Positions 42,693-50,927 of a DNA stretch of 64,000 bases are shown piece after piece. The notes under the pieces are model-generated. The model was not told where the DNA came from, ran no database searches, and saw only the letters and a program-made list of their open reading frames with translations. Both the position numbers and the translations under genes were made by a program. Numbering within the stretch: position 1 is the stretch's first letter; each line of letters begins with the position of its first letter. Source of the stretch: CAWAPS01 sp963783945 (GTDB lineage: Bacteria; Actinomycetota; Acidimicrobiia; Acidimicrobiales; Palsa-688); contig CAWAPS010000006.1 of assembly GCA_963783945.1 (NCBI GenBank), forward strand, positions 62,001 to 126,000, in the 5' to 3' direction.

Positions 42693-43238
42693 ATGAGCCT
42701 CACTCGCGCCGTCGCCCGGCCCCTGTTGTCATCGATCTTCGTAGTGGGGGGAGCCGACGCCGTGCGCCATCCGGAGAGCAAGGTGAAAAGAGCCGACCCG
42801 GTGGCCACGGCGATCACCCAGAAGGTCCCGGGATTGCCGCAGGACACCGAGACCCTGGTGAAGCTGAATGGCGCAGTGATGGTGGGCGCCGGCACGCTCC
42901 TCGCCCTGGGCAAGTTCCCTCGCCTGGCCGCGCTGGCACTCATCGGGACGATCGTGCCCACGACGTACGCCGGGCACCGGTTCTGGGAGGAGACCGACGA
43001 CGCCACCAGGGCTCAGCAGCGGATTCACTTCTTGAAGAACTTGGGCCTGCTCGGAGGCCTGATCCTGGCTGCGGTGGACACTGAGGGTGCTCCCTCACTT
43101 GGCTGGCGGGCCCGGCGCAAGGCCGAGCGGGTCAGCCGGGCCGTCGCCATCCCGACCAGACTGGCCGGGCACGTAGCTCACGATGCCGCTCAGCGGGCCG
43201 TCTCCAACGCCTCCAATATCGCAGAGGTGCTGGGCTAA
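42693..43238 (+). CDS. DoxX-family membrane protein
   Basis: A 181-residue protein with about four membrane segments: AVARPLLSSIFVVGGADAVR, KLNGAVMVGAGTLLALG, LAALALIGTIVPTTYAGHRF and NLGLLGGLILAAVDT. The first segment and the VGAGTLLALG turn are typical of DoxX-like proteins, some of which help redox enzymes. Residues 140-181 form a basic cytoplasmic tail. ATG 42693 fits the first helix. Confidence 0.87.
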   Translation: MSLTRAVARPLLSSIFVVGGADAVRHPESKVKRADPVATAITQKVPGLPQDTETLVKLNGAVMVGAGTLLALGKFPRLAALALIGTIVPTTYAGHRFWEETDDATRAQQRIHFLKNLGLLGGLILAAVDTEGAPSLGWRARRKAERVSRAVAIPTRLAGHVAHDAAQRAVSNASNIAEVLG

Positions 43239-43475
43239 AGCGTCAGCGCCGGCTCCCGCCGGCCTGGTCGCGGCCGGCGCCGATGGGCCAGGGGCGACTC
43301 CGACGCCACACCATAAGGCTGGGACCAGACGGCGCCACACCCCCAAGGGCGGGGGCAGGCCGAGAGATGACGTTCTCGATCATGGGCCCGAACCACCGCT
43401 CGAACGGATCGAAATCGTCCCCGTCTCCCCCGACTCGCACACGTGAGTGTCACAGTCGCTACAGCCCATCAAAGT

Positions 43476-43520
43476 CAGGCGGGCAGCCGGGCAGCGGGCA
43501 GCCGGACAGCGGGCAGCCGG
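43476..43520. repeat. 15-bp tandem repeat
   Basis: Three copies of (G/A)CAGCGGGCAGCCGG, the first partial, end 2 nt before the stop of the TetR gene at 43522. The preceding spacer from 43239 has no gene; its ORFs follow the repeat composition. Confidence 0.7.
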
Positions 43521-43521
43521 G

Positions 43522-44154
43522 CTAGCCCCGCTCCCGCTGACCGCTGTTCGACGGCCGTGGTGTCGAAGGCCGGGGTTCGGCCCGGGCCAGATGCCGCTCG
43601 ACGACGCTCACCATCTCAGGATGGCCCGTCGAGATCCCAAATGCTCCTTCCAGGAGCATCATCTTGGGAATTCCGGCCAGGAGAAACAGCAGAGCGGCCG
43701 GGGGCAAATCCTCCGTCGTGACGCCCAGGTCGTTCCACCTCTCGGCCAGGACATCGAGTTGCACCTTGCGCGAGCGTTCGATCACCTCGGCGATCTCCGC
43801 CCGGATGGTCTTGCGGTGGTTGGCCAGGGCCATGAACTCCATGAGAAGAGCGGCCGTGGTCTCGTCACTGCTGTACTCCCAGAGCACCCGCAGGGGCTGG
43901 TCGGGCTCCACCTCCAACCTTTCGACCAGCTTCTCCAGGTTGCACTCCGATCGCCGGCGGAGCAGGGCGATGAAGAGGTCGTCGAGTGTGGGGAAGTAGT
44001 ACTGAACGAGCCCGGCCGTGACCGCGGACCTGGCGGCCACGCTGCGGTACGTCACCGCGGCATAGCCCTGGTCGAGCATCAGCCGCTCTGTGCTGTCGAG
44101 CAGCACGGAACGGGTCTTCGATGTCTCGGTTCCTACCCGGCGAGGCGATGCCAC
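43522..44154 (-). CDS. TetR-family regulator
   Basis: A 210-residue regulator: HTH from SVLLDSTERLMLDQGYAAVT through RSAVTAGLVQYYFPTLDDLF, then a helical ligand domain (EYSSDETTAALLMEFMALAN). GTG 44154 gives a normal-length TetR; the longer frame adds 55 Arg-rich residues with no support. It lies upstream of nothing on its strand and 90 bp from an aldo/keto reductase in the same direction, which it may control. Confidence 0.9.
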   Translation of the reverse strand: MASPRRVGTETSKTRSVLLDSTERLMLDQGYAAVTYRSVAARSAVTAGLVQYYFPTLDDLFIALLRRRSECNLEKLVERLEVEPDQPLRVLWEYSSDETTAALLMEFMALANHRKTIRAEIAEVIERSRKVQLDVLAERWNDLGVTTEDLPPAALLFLLAGIPKMMLLEGAFGISTGHPEMVSVVERHLARAEPRPSTPRPSNSGQRERG

Positions 44155-44243
44155 AAGTGATCTCTTTCGCTCGATGCCGCGTTCATTGCCGCACCCGGTT
44201 GTCCCGGCGGGCGGCACGTGCCGGCCGAGCGGGCGCTCGTGTG

Positions 44244-45311
44244 CTACGCCGACCCTGGCCCGACGTAGACGGGCGCCGGTTTGGGATCGACGAGGGCGGC
44301 TGGCGTGAGGTCGGGGCACCGCTCCTTCAGAAACTGGTGGGGATAGCCCAGCTCCACCTCTACCGCGCCATCGAGTCTCGCCAGCTGGGCGTCATCGAGC
44401 TCGATCTCCGACGCTCCGAGGTTGTCGTGGACCTGCGCCGGCGTCCTCGCGCCAAGGACGGGAATCAGCCCGTGGCTGAGGACCCAGGCCAGGGCGACCC
44501 GGGCCGGGGTGGTGCCGCTCTCCTCCGCTATGCCCACCACGACGGCCATGACTTCCTCTTGCTGGCGCGAGAGGTGGCCGCTGTGAGCCCGGTTGGTAGT
44601 GCCCCGCTGCTCCGGGTCTGTGACGGAGAATTTGCCCGACAGAAGGCCGCCGGCGAGAGGACCCCATGCCGTGACGGCGAGGCCCAGGGCGTCAGCCATC
44701 GGTAACAGTTCCCGATCCGCAGTCCGCGCCGCGACCGAGTACTCCACTTGCATAGCGGAGAAAGCTTCCCAGCCTCTCAGCTCGGCCACGGTTTGGGACC
44801 GGGCCACCACCCACGCCGGTGTATTGCTCACTCCTATTGCGAGTACCTTTCCGGAGCGCACGAGATCATTGAGGGCCAGCAGCGTTTCCTCGGGGGGGGT
44901 GCACTGGTCCCATGCGTGCACCCACAGGAGGTCCACGTAGTCCGTGCGCAGGCGGCGCAAGCTGGTCTCGACGCTGCGGCGCAGGCTTTTCCGATGGCTT
45001 CCACCCGAGTTGGGATCGTTGGGGTCCGTGGCCAGGGTGAACTTGGTGGCGATGACGACTGAGTCGCGCTCGGCCGCGACCAGGGTTCCGATGATCTGCT
45101 CGCTGGTGCCGTTGGTGTAGTTGTTGGCCGTGTCAACGAAATTCCCGCCGGCCGATCGGAAGGCCTCGTAGATCTCTTGTGACGACGATTCGTCGGCGCC
45201 CCATCCCCAGTCGGTTCCGAACGTCATCGATCCCAGGCACAGCTCACTGACCCGGATGCCTGAGCGACCGAGCAGTCGCTGGGACAAAGTCACGGCCACG
45301 ATGTTAGCCAT
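44244..45311 (-). CDS. Aldo/keto reductase
   Basis: A 355-residue NADP-dependent oxidoreductase. RLLGRSGIRVSELCLGSMTF opens the barrel, FVDTANNYTNGTSE carries the catalytic Asp and Tyr, ATKFTL the Lys and LLWVHAWD the His; IPVLGARTPAQVHDN is the nucleotide-binding end. ATG 45311 is in frame with a CGGAGAG site. It reduces aldehydes or ketones; substrate unknown. Confidence 0.93.
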   Translation of the reverse strand: MANIVAVTLSQRLLGRSGIRVSELCLGSMTFGTDWGWGADESSSQEIYEAFRSAGGNFVDTANNYTNGTSEQIIGTLVAAERDSVVIATKFTLATDPNDPNSGGSHRKSLRRSVETSLRRLRTDYVDLLWVHAWDQCTPPEETLLALNDLVRSGKVLAIGVSNTPAWVVARSQTVAELRGWEAFSAMQVEYSVAARTADRELLPMADALGLAVTAWGPLAGGLLSGKFSVTDPEQRGTTNRAHSGHLSRQQEEVMAVVVGIAEESGTTPARVALAWVLSHGLIPVLGARTPAQVHDNLGASEIELDDAQLARLDGAVEVELGYPHQFLKERCPDLTPAALVDPKPAPVYVGPGSA

Positions 45312-45411
45312 CTCTCCGACCGGGAACGCCGGCCCTCCGCCTGCCGCTCCCGGCCCGGGCCCAACTACTGTCGCGTTGGTCCGGCCGGCATCCACGACAA
45401 GGAGACATCAC

Positions 45412-45903
45412 ATGAGTTTGGCTCTGACCAGCGCCAGCTTCGCTGACGGCGACTACCTCGGTATGGACCACGTCCTGTCGGAGCATTTCGGCTTCGGTTG
45501 CGCCGGGGGGAACGTGTCACCGGAGTTGTCCTGGTCGGACGGCCCGAGCGGGACCCGCAGCTTCGCCCTAACCTGCTTCGATCCCGACGCCCCTACCGGA
45601 AGCGGGTTCTGGCACTGGGTCGTGGTGAACATACCGCCCGACACCACCTCTCTCGCCGCTGGCGCGAGTGGAGGCGGGATCCCCGCCGGCGCTATCGAGA
45701 CCCGTACCGACTTCGGCCAGCCGGGCTATGGAGGTCCCTGTCCCCCGGAGGGTGACCACCCGCACCGGTACCTGTTCACCGTCCACGCTGTCAGCCTCGA
45801 CGCCTTGCCGGTCGAGGTCGACACCTCCGCCGCCGTCGTAGGCTTCTACCTGCATTTCAACACGCTGGAGAAGGCCTCGCTCATGGGCTTGTTCAAGCGG
45901 TAG
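45412..45903 (+). CDS. YbhB/YbcL family PEBP-like protein
   Basis: A 163-residue phosphatidylethanolamine-binding-protein fold: GNVSPELSWSDGP, CFDPDAPTGSGFWHWVVVNI and GYGGPCPPEGDHPHRY are the three family motifs. ATG 45412 follows AAGGAGA. Function of bacterial members is mostly unknown; some inhibit proteases or bind small phosphoryl ligands. Confidence 0.93.
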   Translation: MSLALTSASFADGDYLGMDHVLSEHFGFGCAGGNVSPELSWSDGPSGTRSFALTCFDPDAPTGSGFWHWVVVNIPPDTTSLAAGASGGGIPAGAIETRTDFGQPGYGGPCPPEGDHPHRYLFTVHAVSLDALPVEVDTSAAVVGFYLHFNTLEKASLMGLFKR

Positions 45904-45933
45904 ATCTTGCCCTCCGGTGGAACTGAACCTGGG

Positions 45934-46542
45934 ATGAGCAGCAACCCGGGCCCGCCGTATCCCCCGATGGCCGAGCGCCGCCGGGATTTCGTCCGGCTCG
46001 AGATAGAGCGAGCCGGCATGGATCTGTTCGCCGAAAGGGGATACGGGAGGGTCACGGTTCAAGACATTGCCGCCGCAGCGGGTATAGGGCGGCGAACCTT
46101 CTTCCGCCACTTTCGCTCGAAAGAGGAGCTTCTTCAGGCCTATGACACCCGCCTGGCGGTGCGGGCTCTTCATGCCCTCGAGCGTCGTCCCGCGGAGGAG
46201 CTGCCCGCAGTGGCGTTGTGCAATGCCCTGGTTGGCACCGCCGACATTCCGTCAGATCAGGAGCGGATCGCTTTCCAGAGAAACAAGGTGCTCCAGGAGG
46301 CCGGAGCAGACACCTTGATCGCTGGACCCCCCGAGATCGCCCAAGCGTTCGTCGACCTGGTTGCGGCCAGAATGGGTGTGGACGGACGTGCCGACGTCCG
46401 TCCCCATTTGATCGTCTGGACTGTTTTCGCGGCAGCGCGTGCGGCCACAAGGTTCTGGATCGCTACGGAATCGGAGAAGCCTTTGAGGGATCATCTCGAG
46501 TCGGCCTTTGAACACCTGCTCCGTGGTATGGAGCACATCTAA
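45934..46542 (+). CDS. TetR-family regulator
   Basis: A 202-residue repressor: FVRLEIERAGMDLFAERGYG, VTVQDIAAAAGIGRRTFFRH and RSKEELLQAYD form the HTH domain; the C-terminal part contains HLIVWTVFAAARAATRFWI. GIGRRTFFRHF with Phe-Phe is typical of the MftR-like subgroup, but no mycofactocin genes are seen. It starts 30 nt after the PEBP gene. Confidence 0.9.
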   Translation: MSSNPGPPYPPMAERRRDFVRLEIERAGMDLFAERGYGRVTVQDIAAAAGIGRRTFFRHFRSKEELLQAYDTRLAVRALHALERRPAEELPAVALCNALVGTADIPSDQERIAFQRNKVLQEAGADTLIAGPPEIAQAFVDLVAARMGVDGRADVRPHLIVWTVFAAARAATRFWIATESEKPLRDHLESAFEHLLRGMEHI

Positions 46543-46640
46543 ACCGCATCACAGAATTGCACACGGCGACAGTCACGGGAAGGCAACGCCTTTAGGTGCG
46601 GTCCATGTTGCGACGATGTTTCGCTCCGGGCCAGCGGTGC

Positions 46641-47714
46641 TCAGGCAGGCGGCGCGACCGGTCGGGGGAAGCCGATACCCGTCTCGGATGACAGCTTCCT
46701 CAGCTCGGCGACGACCAGGTCCGTGAGGGGAACCCCGCGTGCCTTCCTTTCGGCCCGACAGGCCGCCCGCCGCTCACCGGGCAAAACCATGCTCGCCCCC
46801 TCCTGGGCCGGAACCTGATGGACATAGTCGGCCAGTCGTTGCATCTCGTCGAGAAAATCGGCGACCTCCACAAATAGATCGATTCTCCAGGCTGCGAACC
46901 ACTGACCCTGGGACCACGACGGCGAGTACGCCGCCTGCCAGATACCCGAGCCGTTGCCGGCCAGGATCCCGAACGTGTCCACCATCAATGCCAGGCCGTA
47001 TCCTTTGTGGCCGGCGATCTTCCCGCCCAGGAGCTCCAGTCCCCCGCCTGCCAGGCTGGCGGCCGGATCCGTCGTGGGCTCCCCGTCGGCGCCGATCACC
47101 CATCCCTTCGGCACCGCTTGGCCGGCGGCCCGGGCCGCGAGCACCTTGGAACCCGACGCTGCGGTCAGAGCGATGTCAACTACCAGCGGCGGTCCCCCGC
47201 CGACCGGAGCGGCAAAGGCAAGGGGATTGGTCCCGACGGCCGGGCCCATGGCTCCTGGCGGAAAGCCGATCACAGGCGTGTTCGCCGTCACCATCCCGAT
47301 GAGCCCGCGTTCGGCGGCCATTTCCGCGAAGCAGCCGTTGGCGCCGAAATGCCGGCCGTTGCGGACGGTTACCATCCCGATGCCCGCGTCTTCGGCTTTG
47401 GAGATGGCGGCCTCCATAGCCCGATAGGCGACGACCGGGCCGAAACCGTGCCGGGAGTCCCAGGCCGCGGCCACGGTAGCGTCTCGCAGGATCTCCGGTT
47501 CGGCTCGAGCGGCGACCTCACCGTTTCGAAGGCCCACTACGTAGTGGGCGTGGGTCGCCAGGTTGACGATGCCGTGGGTGTCCACCCCAGCCAGGTCGGC
47601 GTCGGTCAAGACGGTTGCCCCGATGGCGGCGTCCTCGGGGCGCAGTCCCAGATGGACCAGGACCTCGGCGGTGAATCGGCGAAGCCCCTCGCTCGGGTAA
47701 CGGGCTACCTCCAC
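46641..47714 (-). CDS. Malate/L-lactate dehydrogenase family (LDH2) oxidoreductase
   Basis: A 357-residue NAD(P)-dependent 2-hydroxyacid (or imine) oxidoreductase of the LDH2 fold: DADLAGVDTHGIVNLATH with the catalytic His, VTVRNGRHFGANGCF, MVTANTPVIGFPPGAMGPAV with cofactor loop, GTNPLAFAAP, and GHKGYGLALMVDTFGILAG. GTG 47714 lies 6 nt after the SnoaL-like gene. It would interconvert a 2-hydroxy acid and the 2-oxo acid used by the oxidoreductase encoded upstream. Confidence 0.92.
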   Translation of the reverse strand: MEVARYPSEGLRRFTAEVLVHLGLRPEDAAIGATVLTDADLAGVDTHGIVNLATHAHYVVGLRNGEVAARAEPEILRDATVAAAWDSRHGFGPVVAYRAMEAAISKAEDAGIGMVTVRNGRHFGANGCFAEMAAERGLIGMVTANTPVIGFPPGAMGPAVGTNPLAFAAPVGGGPPLVVDIALTAASGSKVLAARAAGQAVPKGWVIGADGEPTTDPAASLAGGGLELLGGKIAGHKGYGLALMVDTFGILAGNGSGIWQAAYSPSWSQGQWFAAWRIDLFVEVADFLDEMQRLADYVHQVPAQEGASMVLPGERRAACRAERKARGVPLTDLVVAELRKLSSETGIGFPRPVAPPA

Positions 47715-47720
47715 CCGCCT

Positions 47721-48140
47721 CTACCCTCTCACCCCAAGCTGCTTGAACACCGCTGTGGTGTCAAAGACCCGCTCGTGCTCGACGATCAAGCCGTCGCGGT
47801 CGACGGCAATGAACTCCGCGGTGCGAAGGGTGACCACTTGTCCGGTGGCGGCGACGGGTCCAGCCGGCCCGCTCAGCTCGCCTGTGTGCCGGGCCCGGAT
47901 GGTGAGGCGGGCGGCGACCATAGAACCCTCTGCCACCACCCCGTCCGGCTCGGCGCGCATGTCGCTGTAGGCCGCGAACATCGGGGCGACGAACTCCTGC
48001 ACCGCAGCGCGTGTGGTCAAGGGCGCCGGGCTGAACGGGTTCAGTACCTCCGTATGCTCGGCGTAGAGCATGACGAGGGCGGGAACGTCGGCGCGGTTGA
48101 ACGCGTCGACGTAGGCCCGGAACGTATCAGCTGCGGTCAA
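47721..48140 (-). CDS. SnoaL/NTF2-like protein
   Basis: A 139-residue NTF2-like protein: TFRAYVDAFNRADVPALVML, TTRAAVQEFVAPMFAAYSDM, RLTIRARHTGELSGPAGPVA and RTAEFIAVDRDGLIVEH. TTG 48140 is the only start before the conserved first helix. It sits between the oxidoreductase operon and the LDH2 gene on the same strand, so a joint task (isomerisation or hydration of an intermediate) is likely but unproved. Confidence 0.83.
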   Translation of the reverse strand: MTAADTFRAYVDAFNRADVPALVMLYAEHTEVLNPFSPAPLTTRAAVQEFVAPMFAAYSDMRAEPDGVVAEGSMVAARLTIRARHTGELSGPAGPVAATGQVVTLRTAEFIAVDRDGLIVEHERVFDTTAVFKQLGVRG

Positions 48141-48209
48141 GAACCCGATCCCGACTCATTTGGAGTTCGGCCGGCACTTTTCCAGGTTCGCGCCATAGCC
48201 CGCGCCTGT

Positions 48210-48521
48210 TCAGATGCAGTGCGTCGGGTCTCGCACCAACTCCACCTCCCGGTGGACGGCGGAGTCGGAGACGAGCCCCTCTGAGAGCTCGACGGGCGCA
48301 TCGAACTTCCATACCTGGAACACGAAGTCCGGGCACACCTGGGCGCAGGCCTGACAGGCGGTGCAGCCTGCCTGCAGCTCGGGGTACCGGTATCCCCGCT
48401 GGTTGAACCGGTCGGTTGTCATTACCAATACGCCGGGCCGGCAGGCGGGTATGCAGAGATCGCAGCCCTTGCACGCCTCCACGTCGATCTTGACCGTGCC
48501 CCGGGTCAGGATACCGCTCAT
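48210..48521 (-). CDS. 2-oxoacid:ferredoxin oxidoreductase, delta (ferredoxin) subunit
   Basis: A 103-residue 8Fe-8S-type ferredoxin: EACKGCDLCIPACRPGVL gives CxxCxxCxxxC, and CTACQACAQVCPDFVF gives the second CxxCxxCxxxCP set. It passes electrons from the TPP-dependent core to a free ferredoxin. ATG 48521 overlaps the beta-subunit stop (ATGA). A poorly structured tail of about 30 residues follows the second cluster. Confidence 0.93.
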   Translation of the reverse strand: MSGILTRGTVKIDVEACKGCDLCIPACRPGVLVMTTDRFNQRGYRYPELQAGCTACQACAQVCPDFVFQVWKFDAPVELSEGLVSDSAVHREVELVRDPTHCI

Positions 48522-49264
48522 GGCGCGCCCGGCACCTTGAGCTCGCCGATTCCAAAGTTGGCCATCATCACTTCCTCGAGGTACTCCGGGCCTTCCGCCG
48601 TGGGCACGAACCACCCGGTGGGACACATGGTAAGGACCTCGACGAAGGTGAATCCGGCCCCGCTTGCCTGAAGTTCCAGGGCCGTGCGAACCATACGCTT
48701 GGTGCGGGCAACCATGCCTGCGGTATTGACCGCGCCTCTGGCCACGTAGGCTGCTCCGTCGACCTCAGTCAGCAGGCGCCCGATATCGATCGGGTGGCCA
48801 TGGAGTGCGGGGTCCCGCCCTTCGAGGCTGGTCTTCGTTCTCTGCCCGATGACAGTGGTAGCGGTGAGATGGCCGCCCGTATCCCCGAAGACCCCGTTGT
48901 TGAAGAGCAGGGCCGTGAAGTTCTCCCCCCGCGCCGCGGCGTGCAGCACCTCGTGGAGGCCCTCGGTCACCATGTCGCCGTCGCCTTGCAGGGTGATGAC
49001 CGGAGTGCGCGGCAGCATCCGCTTCACACCCGTGGCCGCGGCCGGTGCCCGGCCGTGCAGGCACTGAAGTGAATCCAGATCACTGTGCATCATCAGCTGG
49101 GTGTAGCAGCCGTGACCGGCCAGCAGCACCGGCTTCAGGCCGAGCTCCTCTACCACCTCGAGGACCACCCGGAATGCGACCGAGTGGCCGCAGCCGGGAC
49201 ACAGCTCGTGCTCGGACGACTGCAGCAAAGCGGGCTTGAACTCGGTCACCAACTGGGCGGTCAT
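48518..49264 (-). CDS. 2-oxoacid:ferredoxin oxidoreductase, beta (TPP) subunit
   Basis: A 248-residue thiamine-pyrophosphate-binding subunit. ELCPGCGHSVAFRVVLEVVE holds the CPGCGH iron-sulfur/TPP motif; LQGDGDMVTEGLHEVLHAAA is the GDG-type TPP/Mg motif, and LLFNNGVFGDTGGH its partner. The subunit decarboxylates a 2-oxo acid and, with CoA, makes acyl-CoA, reducing ferredoxin. Overlaps alpha and delta genes by 4 nt each. Confidence 0.94.
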   Translation of the reverse strand: MTAQLVTEFKPALLQSSEHELCPGCGHSVAFRVVLEVVEELGLKPVLLAGHGCYTQLMMHSDLDSLQCLHGRAPAAATGVKRMLPRTPVITLQGDGDMVTEGLHEVLHAAARGENFTALLFNNGVFGDTGGHLTATTVIGQRTKTSLEGRDPALHGHPIDIGRLLTEVDGAAYVARGAVNTAGMVARTKRMVRTALELQASGAGFTFVEVLTMCPTGWFVPTAEGPEYLEEVMMANFGIGELKVPGAP

Positions 49265-50349
49265 GAGGCGGCTCCTTGGGAGAAACTGATGGCATCGAGC
49301 ACACGCCGCAGGAGAGCATCGGCGTTGAGCAGATCACCCTGGCGCATACCCGATGAATCCTGGGAGACGCCGCCGATCGAACGGATCACGGAGCGGTCCG
49401 CCGCGTGTATACGTACGTCGTCTACCAGTTGGCCGGCGTTTAGCTCGTACACCAGGACATGCGAGCAACCCCGGGACGCGTCCCTGAGTGCGTCACCGGC
49501 GAACGGCCAGAGCGTTACGGGCCGGAACGACCCGGCCTTGATTCCGCTGGCCCGGAGGTCATCGACCACCCGGTCGACGAACCCGCTCATCGTCCCGAAT
49601 GACACCAGCAGAACATCGGCGTCGCCGGCGCGATCGACCTCGTAGCGGGGCTCGATACGAGCGATCTCCGCGTACTTGTCGGCAATGCGCTCCCAGGTGC
49701 GGCTCGGGCCGGGGCCCGGGGTGTTTGGTTTGCCGAGGCCCCAGGTCCATATCTGGCGGGCCCGGCCGGTGCCGCTCATGGATCCGTCGAGGGCCCAGTC
49801 CTTGGCCGGGGTCGGCGGGAAGTCCGTAGAGGTCACTTCGATCCCCACGGAGGAATGGGCGATCACGTAGTCGCCGTAGAGGAGCACCGGCGACCGGTAC
49901 AGGTCGGCGAGATGGAACAGCAGCTGGGTGTGCTCCACCGCCTCGGCCACGTCCTTCGGGGCCAGGGTGATGGTGCGGTAGTCACCCCAACCGCCGCCCC
50001 TGGTGGCCTGGAAATAGTCCTGTTGACCTCGGGCCATGTTGAATATCACAGCCGGGAGCTCGTTGAGTGCCAGCTCGGCGATTCCCTCCTGCATGAGCGC
50101 GATGCCCTGCCCGCAGGAGCCGGTCGCCGCTCGGGCGCCCGTGGCCGCCGCACCGATGGTCATGTTCACGGCCTCTATCTCACTGGCGGCGTTCATGCAT
50201 ACGCCATCCGCGGCCGGGAGCTTGCGGCCCATTTGCTCGAGCAGCTCGGTGAACGGGGTCATCGGGTAGCCGGTGAAGAACCGGCAGCCGGCAGCAATGG
50301 CGGCTTCGGCCACCGCTTCGCTGCCCTGCATCAGTCGCTTGGCCATCAC
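49261..50349 (-). CDS. 2-oxoacid:ferredoxin oxidoreductase, alpha subunit
   Basis: A 362-residue pyrimidine-binding/transketolase-like subunit: MQGSEAVAEAAIAAGCRFFT, GYPMTPFTELLEQ, the catalytic-region ASEIEAVNMTIGAAATGARA and SCGQGIALMQEGIAELALNE; the C-terminal part has VLLVSFGTMSG and SFRPVTLWPF. Architecture fits the 2-oxoglutarate/2-oxoisovalerate type with separate gamma subunit. GTG 50349 overlaps the gamma stop (GTGA). Confidence 0.94.
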   Translation of the reverse strand: MMAKRLMQGSEAVAEAAIAAGCRFFTGYPMTPFTELLEQMGRKLPAADGVCMNAASEIEAVNMTIGAAATGARAATGSCGQGIALMQEGIAELALNELPAVIFNMARGQQDYFQATRGGGWGDYRTITLAPKDVAEAVEHTQLLFHLADLYRSPVLLYGDYVIAHSSVGIEVTSTDFPPTPAKDWALDGSMSGTGRARQIWTWGLGKPNTPGPGPSRTWERIADKYAEIARIEPRYEVDRAGDADVLLVSFGTMSGFVDRVVDDLRASGIKAGSFRPVTLWPFAGDALRDASRGCSHVLVYELNAGQLVDDVRIHAADRSVIRSIGGVSQDSSGMRQGDLLNADALLRRVLDAISFSQGAAS

Positions 50350-50927
50350 ACGCCTGCCCGGTCCGGCCAGGCTGGGGCCGCAGAGGCCGGAGCAGAGTCG
50401 GCGCCCGCCCGGATCGCTCGCTCGTTGGCGGCAATGTGCTGCGACCGGTAGGCGGGTACCAGCTCACGCATGGCGTCCACCGCCGAATCCACTTGGACCA
50501 GTCCGGTGATGGAAGCAAAAGCGCCGAGCATCACAAAACCGGCGCTCATGGGGCTGCCCATCTCGACCGCCATCTCCATGGCGGGCACAGCGTACACCTG
50601 GGCGCCCGGCACGTCGACGGACAGGTGGAACACCGAGGAGTTCACGACGGTGATCGCGCCGTCGGCGAGGTTTGGGCGAACTGTTTCCCAATACGCCGGG
50701 TCCACGACGAACGCGGACCACGCGGAAGTGATGACGGGCAAAGCGCGCAACGGGCCGTCACTCACCGTCAGCCCGGCGTTGGTCATCCCGCCTCGCATGC
50801 CGCCGCCATAGCTCGGCAGCAGCAACACGTTGCGCCCTTCGGCCAGCGCGGCCATGGCGAGGGCCTTCGACACGATCTGCACGCCTTGCCCGCCGACCCC
50901 GGTGAAGAGCACTTCGCGCTGGGTCAA
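50346..50927 (-). CDS. 2-oxoacid:ferredoxin oxidoreductase, gamma subunit
   Basis: A 193-residue CoA-binding-type subunit: VLFTGVGGQGVQIVSKALAM, LPSYGGGMRGGMTNAGLTVS, ITSAWSAFVVDP and the LGAFASITGLV helix. TTG 50927 overlaps the ligase stop (TTGA), so translation of the ligase and the oxidoreductase is coupled. About 25 C-terminal residues are Ala/Pro-rich. Confidence 0.93.
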   Translation of the reverse strand: MTQREVLFTGVGGQGVQIVSKALAMAALAEGRNVLLLPSYGGGMRGGMTNAGLTVSDGPLRALPVITSAWSAFVVDPAYWETVRPNLADGAITVVNSSVFHLSVDVPGAQVYAVPAMEMAVEMGSPMSAGFVMLGAFASITGLVQVDSAVDAMRELVPAYRSQHIAANERAIRAGADSAPASAAPAWPDRAGV